This document shows positions 57,916 to 64,000 of a stretch of DNA of 64,000 nucleotides, piece after piece. The first letter of the stretch is position 1; each line of letters starts with the position of its first letter. Source of the DNA: Marivivens niveibacter (lineage in GTDB: Bacteria > Pseudomonadota > Alphaproteobacteria > Rhodobacterales > Rhodobacteraceae); the NCBI RefSeq assembly GCF_002150005.2, contig NZ_MSPP01000001.1:1115293-1179292 (forward strand), read 5' to 3'. Below the pieces are notes generated by a model. That model ran no database searches, was not told the DNA's origin, and was given only the letters and a program-made list of their open reading frames with translations. Made by a program: the position numbers and the translations under genes.

Positions 57916-58548
57916 ATGCCCAATGGAACTGACAACGGACTACACAAAGGACACGACAAAAACGGCAACGCCTACGGTTATGGCAAAAACAAGACAGAAT
58001 TTCCTTGCTTCGCTGTTGGGACTGCGGTTTTGACACCGACGGGGCAGATCCCCATAGAAAATTTAACGATAGGCGATTTGGTCCAAACCATGGATCACGG
58101 CGCCAAACCCGTCCGCTGGATCGGAAAAAGCATCGTGGATGCGACCGGACGACTGGCTCCGGTGATTATCCCAAAGGGGGCGATTGATAATGAGCGCGAT
58201 CTGATCGTTTCGCCGCAGCACAGGATCCTCGTCTCGACAACATCAGCGACATTATACTTAGGGGAACCGCAAGTCTTAGTTCCTGCGATCTCGATGGTTG
58301 GATGGATGGGAATTCATCAAAAACCGATGGCCGAAATTACCTATGTCCACGTGATGTTTGATCAACACGAAGTCATCTTTACCGAAGGCGCAGCAACCGA
58401 AAGTTTGCTAATCGGCCCCCAGTCCCGTCTTGATTTACCGACAGAGGCACTGGACGAAATTTTCGAAATCTTTCCAGACCTCATAGAAAAGGCGCACATC
58501 CCTGCGCGCCCTTGTGTTCCCAACCGTCTAGCCAGAGCCCTGCTTTAG
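57916..58548 (+). CDS. Hint (Hedgehog/intein) domain protein
   Basis: 210 residues. After an unusual Gly/Asn/Lys-rich N-terminus (~1-28), a Hint_2-type domain starts with CFAVGTAVLTPTGQIPIENL (cysteine at residue 31) and includes ALGDxV-like IGDLVQTMDHG, RWIGK and SPQHRIL. Stand-alone Hint proteins are abundant in Rhodobacteraceae; autocatalytic cleavage may occur at the cysteine, releasing the short N-terminus, but this is inference. Convergent with purN, overlapping by 4 bp. Confidence 0.82.
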   Translation: MPNGTDNGLHKGHDKNGNAYGYGKNKTEFPCFAVGTAVLTPTGQIPIENLTIGDLVQTMDHGAKPVRWIGKSIVDATGRLAPVIIPKGAIDNERDLIVSPQHRILVSTTSATLYLGEPQVLVPAISMVGWMGIHQKPMAEITYVHVMFDQHEVIFTEGAATESLLIGPQSRLDLPTEALDEIFEIFPDLIEKAHIPARPCVPNRLARALL

Positions 58549-59141
58549 CCAAGACGCAACATAGAGCGGTCACCCGCAGCATAGCGGCGCAGCACAGCCG
58601 GGTACAATTTATGTTCCCATGCCAGTAGCCGCGCGGCCAATGTTTCAGCAGTGTCTTCTGCCTCTACCGCGATGACAGCTTGACCTAAAATCGGCCCACC
58701 GTCCAATTCTGCGGTCACTTCGTGTACGGAACAGCCATGTTCAGCGTCGCCTGCGTCCAGCGCACGTTGATGCGTGTGCAAGCCTTTGTATTTCGGCAAA
58801 AGCGACGGGTGAATGTTCAACATCTGACCACCCCACCGTTTGGTAAAGGTTTCGGTCAGAATACGCATAAAGCCAGCACAACAGATGATATCAGGCTGCG
58901 CCAGTTCCAAAACGCGGGTCAGCTCTGCCTCGAACGCTTCGCGGTCTTTACCGAACGGTTTGTGATCGACCACGGCGGTCTCAACGCCCAGATCGACGGC
59001 TTTTTTCAAACCGCCCGCATCCGGCACGTTCGACACGACCAGTACGGGTTCACACGGATGGTCGCCGGACTGCATATCCTGAACCAGCGAGACCATGTTG
59101 GACCCGCCGCCAGAAATCAGGATTGCGACGCGTTTCGTCAC
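58545..59141 (-). CDS. purN: Phosphoribosylglycinamide formyltransferase
   Basis: 198-residue folate-dependent GAR transformylase. [10 protein letters not shown] at the N-terminus, GFMRILT, and the active-site run [20 protein letters not shown] are characteristic, followed by [15 protein letters not shown]. It starts in a 4-bp overlap with purM. Confidence 0.97.
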   Translation of the reverse strand: MTKRVAILISGGGSNMVSLVQDMQSGDHPCEPVLVVSNVPDAGGLKKAVDLGVETAVVDHKPFGKDREAFEAELTRVLELAQPDIICCAGFMRILTETFTKRWGGQMLNIHPSLLPKYKGLHTHQRALDAGDAEHGCSVHEVTAELDGGPILGQAVIAVEAEDTAETLAARLLAWEHKLYPAVLRRYAAGDRSMLRLG

Positions 59142-60181
59142 AGAAGCTTGCCCGAATAACGCACGCCTTCGCCTGCGGTAATGGTGCCGATGCGCGATAC
59201 GGTTTCGCCCTGTTCGGCCAGCAACGCAGCCAGATCATCAGCGCGGTCTGCCGCGACCACGACGATCATGCCCAGGCCAGAGTTGAAGGTTTTCAGCAGT
59301 TCCGATTCCGCCATGTCAGCGGTTTCAGCCAACCAACGGAATACTGCAGGCAGTTCCCAAGCCGACAGATCGATGTCTGCGCCCAAACCTTCGGGCAGGA
59401 CGCGAGGCAGGTTTTCGGTCAGACCGCCACCAGTGATGTGTGCCAGCGCGTGAACGCCGCCCGCACGTACCGCAGCCAGCGCCTGTTTCACGTACAAACG
59501 GGTTGGTGCCAGCAATTCAGCACCCAATGTGCCGTCAGCGAATGGCGCTTTGTCGTCCCACGACAGGCCAGACATTTCGACAACTTTGCGCACGAAAGAA
59601 TAGCCGTTCGAATGCACGCCGTTCGATCCCAGACCCAACAGAACATCGCCTTCGGACACGCCGGCGGGCAGATCCGCACCGCGTTCCATTGCACCGACCG
59701 AGAAACCAGCCAGATCGAAATCGCCGCCTTCGTACATGCCAGGCATTTCAGCGGTTTCACCGCCGATTAATGCACAACCGCTGTCTTCGCAGCCTTTAGC
59801 GATGCCGTTGATGATACGGGTCGCCGCATCGACGTCCAGTTTGCCCGTGGCAAAGTAGTCTAGGAAAAACAGAGGTTCCGCGCCTTGGCACACCAGATCG
59901 TTGACGCACATCGCCACCAGGTCGATGCCCACGGTATCAACATTGCCAGTATCAATCGCGATACGCAGTTTGGTGCCAACGCCATCGGTCGCCGCAACAA
60001 GGATCGGATCGTTGTAGCCTGCGCCTTTCAGATCGAACAACGCGCCAAAGCCGCCCAAGCCAGCCATAACACCAGAACGTGCCGTGCGTTTCGCCGCAGG
60101 CTTGATCCGTTCAACAAGCGTATTGCCAGCATCGATATCTACGCCAGCATCGGCATATGTCAGACCGTTCTTGTTTGTCAT
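59138..60181 (-). CDS. purM: Phosphoribosylaminoimidazole synthetase (AIR synthase)
   Basis: 347-residue ATP-dependent enzyme closing the imidazole ring. [53 protein letters not shown] and [13 protein letters not shown] are diagnostic. First gene of the purM-purN pair. Confidence 0.97.
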   Translation of the reverse strand: MTNKNGLTYADAGVDIDAGNTLVERIKPAAKRTARSGVMAGLGGFGALFDLKGAGYNDPILVAATDGVGTKLRIAIDTGNVDTVGIDLVAMCVNDLVCQGAEPLFFLDYFATGKLDVDAATRIINGIAKGCEDSGCALIGGETAEMPGMYEGGDFDLAGFSVGAMERGADLPAGVSEGDVLLGLGSNGVHSNGYSFVRKVVEMSGLSWDDKAPFADGTLGAELLAPTRLYVKQALAAVRAGGVHALAHITGGGLTENLPRVLPEGLGADIDLSAWELPAVFRWLAETADMAESELLKTFNSGLGMIVVVAADRADDLAALLAEQGETVSRIGTITAGEGVRYSGKLL

Positions 60182-60319
60182 GGTAACCCTCTGTCTAGAT
60201 TGCCGCTGCGATAGCGCAATAATGCGCGATGGGCAACGCCAAAGGGCAGAAATGCAGTTCTGTGCATTTGCGCAAAGGCGCTCTCGGAAAATTTACCAAC
60301 TATTTTTATCAACATTGGG

Positions 60320-60363
60320 TGGCTATCCTGAATTACCTGACGTAATTGGTAGGTTAATAGCCA
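60320..60363 (+). promoter_or_regulatory. Nested inverted repeat upstream of the iron importer
   Basis: An inner perfect repeat AATTAC-CTGAC-GTAATT (60331-60347) is enclosed by TGGCTAT (60320-60326) and ATAGCCA (60357-60363). It lies 40 bases before the ATG. It is a candidate iron-responsive operator, or a structured leader. The protein that binds is not known. Confidence 0.5.
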
Positions 60364-60402
60364 ACGCAAGTAGCCAGAAAATTAGGAAATCAGGAAAGTC
60401 TA

Positions 60403-61299
60403 ATGACCCGTCATTTCACAATCTCTGCAGCGATCATCGCAATGGCTGCGCCCGCATTCGCCGAAACAGTGTCGATTGAAACCGCTCTTGGCGCTGTTGA
60501 ATTGGAATCTCAGCCAGAAACCATCGCAGTTCTGGACATTGCACAGCTGGATATTCTGGACGCATTGGGCGTATCGGGCCTGAATGCGCCTGACAAAACT
60601 TATTTCCCTCACCTTGCGGAATATGGCGCTGGTTTGGGCACATTGCATGAACCAGATTACGAAGCAATCAACGCGCTCGCGCCTGATCTGGTTGTCGCGG
60701 CAAACCGTTCGTCGTCAAAGGTCGAAGACCTGTCCAAATTGGCGACAACCATCGATATGACAATGCGCGGTTATAATCTGATCGACTACACCCGTACGCG
60801 GATCACCGACTATGGCACCCTATTCGGCCTAGAAGATAAAGCCGCCGAACTGGTTGCGACCCTAGAGGCTGAACTATCCGAAACCCAAGAGCTGACCGAA
60901 GGTCGCGGCAATGCGCTGATTGTAATGACCAACGGCGGAAAAATCTCTGCCTACGGCGCCGAGGGCCGTTTTGGCTGGCTGCACAATGAACTGGGTCTGG
61001 CCCCAGTGATCGAAGACATCGAAACCGTCACCCACGGCGAAGCGATTTCCTTTGAATTCATCGCAGAGACCAACCCAGACTGGATTCTGGTTCTGGACCG
61101 CGCAGCAGCCATCGGCCAAGAGGGCGAATCCGCAGCCGCGACATTGAACAACTCATTGGTCGCAGGCACCACCGCGGGCCAAAATGGTCAAATCGTTTAC
61201 CTGCCTTCCGCCGAAGTTTACGTTGCGGGCGGCGGTTATACATCGACCATCAAACTGCTTGACGCTGTTCAGGCAGCATTTGGCGGCACCAATTCGTGA
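60403..61299 (+). CDS. Siderophore ABC transporter, periplasmic binding protein
   Basis: 298 residues. Signal peptide cleaved after AAPAFA (about residue 20). The class III binding-protein fold follows, with VAVLDIAQLDILDALGV-like start (ETIAVLDIAQLDILDAL), APDLVVAANR and IDYTRTRITDYGTLFGLEDKA. It resembles FatB/CeuE/YclQ ferric-siderophore binders. It begins the four-gene importer and overlaps the first permease by 4 bases. No TonB receptor is adjacent. Confidence 0.9.
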   Translation: MTRHFTISAAIIAMAAPAFAETVSIETALGAVELESQPETIAVLDIAQLDILDALGVSGLNAPDKTYFPHLAEYGAGLGTLHEPDYEAINALAPDLVVAANRSSSKVEDLSKLATTIDMTMRGYNLIDYTRTRITDYGTLFGLEDKAAELVATLEAELSETQELTEGRGNALIVMTNGGKISAYGAEGRFGWLHNELGLAPVIEDIETVTHGEAISFEFIAETNPDWILVLDRAAAIGQEGESAAATLNNSLVAGTTAGQNGQIVYLPSAEVYVAGGGYTSTIKLLDAVQAAFGGTNS

Positions 61300-62231
61300 C
61301 CCGAAACACAGCCATAGCATTATCGACGCTAGCTGCGTTGACCATCGTAAGCGTGCTTACGGGGGTCGCGTCGCTGTCGGCTGACAATCTGTGGCTGTTG
61401 TACCTTAGCCGCCTGCCCCGCACCGCTGCCACTATTTTAGCTGGCGCGGGGTTGGCTGTTGCGGGCGTGATTATGCAAATGCTCGCCCGCAACCGTTTCG
61501 TTGAACCATCAACTGCTGGTACGGGCGAATCTGCCGCGCTGGGGTTGGTGGCCATCACAATATTAGCCCCTGGATTGCCGATTTGGATACTAATGGGCGC
61601 AGCGACGACCAGCGCATTAGTCGGCACCGCAATTTTCCTGCAAATCGTCCGCCGGCTGCCGCGACAGGACCCGTTGATGGTGCCACTATCGGGCATCGTG
61701 TTCGGCGGCATCATTGGGGCATTTACCACCTTCATCGCCTATGAACGCGATCTACTGCAATACATCGGCATCTGGATGGGCGGCGAATTTTCGGGCGTCA
61801 TCTTGGGCCGTTATGAATACTTATGGATCGGCGGAGCCATGGCGATCATCGCCTATTTCTACGCGGATCGATTCACCATTGCCGGAATGGGCGACAGCGC
61901 GTCCCATTCGCTGGGGCTGAATTATCGCCAAGTCATGCGGCTGGGGCTGGCTTTGGTTTCTGTGATCTCGGCAATCACCGTTGTGACCGTGGGCATGATC
62001 CCTTTTGTCGGTTTGGTTGTCCCGAATATTGTTGCGCGCATCTATGGCGAAAACCTGCGACGCACCCTGCCTGTTGTCGCGATTTTCGGCGCATGCCTTG
62101 TTTTGTTTTGTGACATTGTCGCGCGATTGATCCGATATCCGTTCGAAATTCCCGTCGGCACCGTGCTGGGAGTACTGGGGGCAATCCTGTTCCTGTATCT
62201 ACTGCATACAAAGGCCCGCGCCCGTGCGTAA
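61296..62231 (+). CDS. Siderophore ABC transporter permease 1
   Basis: 311-residue BtuC/FecCD-type permease with about nine helices. RLPRTAATILAGAGLAVAGV near residue 30, GFVTPN-like GLVVPNIVAR, and the coupling region are typical of FatD/CeuB. It overlaps the binding protein gene by 4 bases and the second permease by 8. Confidence 0.92.
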   Translation: MTRNTAIALSTLAALTIVSVLTGVASLSADNLWLLYLSRLPRTAATILAGAGLAVAGVIMQMLARNRFVEPSTAGTGESAALGLVAITILAPGLPIWILMGAATTSALVGTAIFLQIVRRLPRQDPLMVPLSGIVFGGIIGAFTTFIAYERDLLQYIGIWMGGEFSGVILGRYEYLWIGGAMAIIAYFYADRFTIAGMGDSASHSLGLNYRQVMRLGLALVSVISAITVVTVGMIPFVGLVVPNIVARIYGENLRRTLPVVAIFGACLVLFCDIVARLIRYPFEIPVGTVLGVLGAILFLYLLHTKARARA

Positions 62232-63168
62232 TACGATCCTGATTTCAACCCTAATCGCGGGATTTGTTCTGTCATGTGTTCTGTTCATGACCATCGGCGC
62301 ACGAGGCAATTGGGATTTCATACTGGCCTTTCGCGGCGGCAAATTGTTGACCATGATGACGATTGCGATTGCGATCGGGCAGTCCACGATCATTTTCCAA
62401 ACCCTGAGCGGAAATCGCATTTTGACCCCATCAATCATGGGCTTTGATGCGCTTTACCTTATGATCCAAAGCGTGCTTGTCCTGACGATCGGCAGTTTGG
62501 CCTATGCATCAATGGGATCATTCCTGAAATTTGCCGCGGAAACGCTGGTCATGACGGGGGCAGCGCTGATTTTGTTTCGTGTGGTATTGCGTGATGCCAG
62601 CGACATTAGCCGAATGATCCTAACTGGTCTGATCCTAGGCGTCATGTTTCGCAGCCTAACCTCTATGGTGAACCGCATCATCGATCCGAATGAATTTTCG
62701 ATCATTCAGCAAGTTAGCTTTGCCCAGTTCAACGCGATGAACGAGGACCTAACATTGGTTGCTATGGTCATTACGCTGGCCTGTACGCTGTGGTTATGGA
62801 GCCGCCATCGCGAATTGGACGTCATCGCATTGGGCCGCGACTACGCGATCAATCTGGGCATTGATCATGACCGCAGCACAAGGCAGTTGCTAATTGTAGT
62901 GGCCCTATTGGTATCCGTATCTACGGCACTGGTCGGCCCCATCGTGTTCTTCGGCCTGTTGGTATCTGCGGTAACGTACCAAATTGCGGGCACGTGGCGA
63001 CACGCGGTGCTGATACCCGTGGCGGCCCTACTATCGGCAATTATCCTTATCTTTAGCCAAACCATTTTTGAACGCGTTCTTAACCTATCGGCCAGCGTTT
63101 CTGTCGTGATCGAAGGTCTGGGCGGTTTGGTGTTTCTTTACCTGATTTTGAAAAGGCGACGCACATGA
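62224..63168 (+). CDS. Siderophore ABC transporter permease 2
   Basis: 314-residue FecCD-type permease (FatC/CeuC-like). LTPSIMGFDALYLMIQS near residue 63 and VVALLVSVSTALVGPIVFFGLL are family features. The start is GTG at 62224, inside the end of permease 1. It overlaps the ATPase gene by 4 bases. Confidence 0.92.
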   Translation: MRNTILISTLIAGFVLSCVLFMTIGARGNWDFILAFRGGKLLTMMTIAIAIGQSTIIFQTLSGNRILTPSIMGFDALYLMIQSVLVLTIGSLAYASMGSFLKFAAETLVMTGAALILFRVVLRDASDISRMILTGLILGVMFRSLTSMVNRIIDPNEFSIIQQVSFAQFNAMNEDLTLVAMVITLACTLWLWSRHRELDVIALGRDYAINLGIDHDRSTRQLLIVVALLVSVSTALVGPIVFFGLLVSAVTYQIAGTWRHAVLIPVAALLSAIILIFSQTIFERVLNLSASVSVVIEGLGGLVFLYLILKRRRT

Positions 63169-63917
63169 TTACCGTTCGCAATTTGTCGGTCACATTGGAC
63201 CGCACCCCGATCCTACATGATGTCGATACGACGGTACCTGCGGGCCAGATGACCGCGCTAGTCGGTCCGAACGGTGCGGGCAAATCCACCCTTTTGGCAG
63301 CAATTGGCCGATTGACCGCAGCCGACGCAGGCACAATCGAAATCGGGGATAAAAACATTTCCGACTTTGCGCCACGTGATCTGGCCTTGCGACTGGCGAT
63401 TATGCGCCAAGATACCCACGTCGCGCCACGACTGACCGTTCGGGATCTGGTCGGGTTTGGGCGGTACCCGCACAGCCACGGTCGGATGACACAGCAGGAT
63501 CACAATATCGTCGATGACATTATCGCGCGAATGGAGCTGACCGAATTTACCGACCGTTTTCTGGACACGCTATCGGGTGGCCAACGGCAACGTGCGCTGA
63601 TCGCAATGACGCTGGCACAAGGCACCGACATCGTTCTGCTAGACGAACCACTGAACAACCTTGACCTGGTCCACGCCCGCCGCGTTATGAAAATTGCACG
63701 CGAAGAAGTCGAAAAGGGTAAAACCGTTATTCTAGTCCTGCACGATCTGACAGTGGCAGGCAGCTATGCCGATCACGTGATTGCCATGAAAAACGGTACT
63801 GTAGCAGCCCAAGGGCCGGTCGATGACGTGATTAATGAACCAGTCCTCACAGACCTATACGATACACCTGTTCAGGTGATCGACGCCAATGGTCACAAGA
63901 TCGTTGTAACAGTCTGA
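63165..63917 (+). CDS. Siderophore ABC transporter ATP-binding protein
   Basis: 250 residues. Walker A GPNGAGKSTLL near residue 37, the Q-loop RQDTHVAPRLTV, the signature LSGGQRQRALIAM and Walker B DIVLLDEPLNNLD. It supplies energy for ferric-siderophore import (FatE/CeuD/YclP type). Last gene of the importer, ending 8 bases before tRNA-Asn, which lies on the other strand. Confidence 0.96.
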   Translation: MITVRNLSVTLDRTPILHDVDTTVPAGQMTALVGPNGAGKSTLLAAIGRLTAADAGTIEIGDKNISDFAPRDLALRLAIMRQDTHVAPRLTVRDLVGFGRYPHSHGRMTQQDHNIVDDIIARMELTEFTDRFLDTLSGGQRQRALIAMTLAQGTDIVLLDEPLNNLDLVHARRVMKIAREEVEKGKTVILVLHDLTVAGSYADHVIAMKNGTVAAQGPVDDVINEPVLTDLYDTPVQVIDANGHKIVVTV

Positions 63918-63924
63918 GGAAAAT

Positions 63925-63999
63925 TGGCTCCGGCGGTAGGGATCGAACCTACGACCAATTGATTAACAGTCAACTGCTCTACCGCTGAGCTACGCCGGA
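63925..63999 (-). tRNA. tRNA-Asn (anticodon GTT)
   Basis: 75-base tRNA with encoded CCA. Acceptor stem TCCGGCG/CGCCGGA, D-arm GCTCAGCGGTAGAGC, anticodon loop CTGTTAA giving GTT, T-arm with GGTTCGATCC. It touches the right edge of the window. Confidence 0.97.
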
Positions 64000-64000
64000 A

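Noticed and set aside
57845..58033. A 62-codon plus-strand frame overlapping the Hint gene start
   Set aside because: Out of frame with the conserved Hint domain and lacking a ribosome site. The eight-codon ORF and the Hint start explain the strong ribosome sites here.

Overview
The window comes from an alphaproteobacterium of the Rhodobacteraceae (roseobacter group). The signs are an iscR-iscS-sufBCDS operon with a Yip1 membrane protein, an IscR without the classical cysteine ligands, a trgA-trgB-cysK cluster, a circularly permuted two-piece tmRNA, an SspB-alpha adaptor, a DUF1476 (F1-ATPase zeta-like) gene, a GTTC-N7-GTTC SOS box in front of recA, and an AcuI-type acrylyl-CoA reductase. Nearly everything is chromosomal core. 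No phage, insertion sequence, CRISPR array or rRNA operon was seen. Genes are tightly packed, with many 1-4 bp stop/start overlaps.

Layout. 1-7070: minus-strand iron-sulfur assembly operon iscR, iscS-like, sufB, FkbM-type methyltransferase, sufC, sufD, Yip1, sufS (cut by the window edge), with an Irr-like box on its promoter. 7075-14706: plus-strand hydrolase, tandem-HD protein, icd, two YitT-family paralogues, an SMR transporter and bipA. 14757-19413: minus-strand DUF1330, alaS, and recA coupled to a MOSC protein. 19598-23983: sulfotransferase and full-length metH. 24038-35793: exoY-like sugar transferase, tRNA-Ser, AI-2E transporter, then the minus-strand group trgA-trgB-cysK-mscK-alaX, photolyase-cfa and acuI. 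35894-38867: permuted ssrA, sspB and fumC. 38905-50226: DUF4169/RHH pair, P450 plus serine hydrolase, ccdA, rne with a long leader, a lipoprotein and dctBD. 50262-60181: purine genes (purCSQ, purNM) interleaved with DUF1476, a betaine/corrinoid methyl-transfer trio, sufE, rnd and a Hint-domain protein. 60403-63917: iron-siderophore ABC importer. The window ends at tRNA-Asn.

Themes. Iron and sulfur metabolism recurs: the suf operon, a separate sufE, cysK, the siderophore importer and two methionine-forming systems. One of these is a complete MetH. The other is made of separate homocysteine-methyltransferase, corrinoid and DUF1638 proteins. The ssrA tag RNA and the SspB adaptor that delivers tagged proteins to ClpXP lie within 1 kb of each other. 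Points worth following up are the FkbM gene inside the suf operon, the corrinoid/DUF1638 trio, the P450-hydrolase pair, a DctD-like regulator without the GAFTGA loop, an eight-codon upstream ORF before the Hint gene, and several symmetrical DNA sites upstream of metH, fumC and the iron importer.
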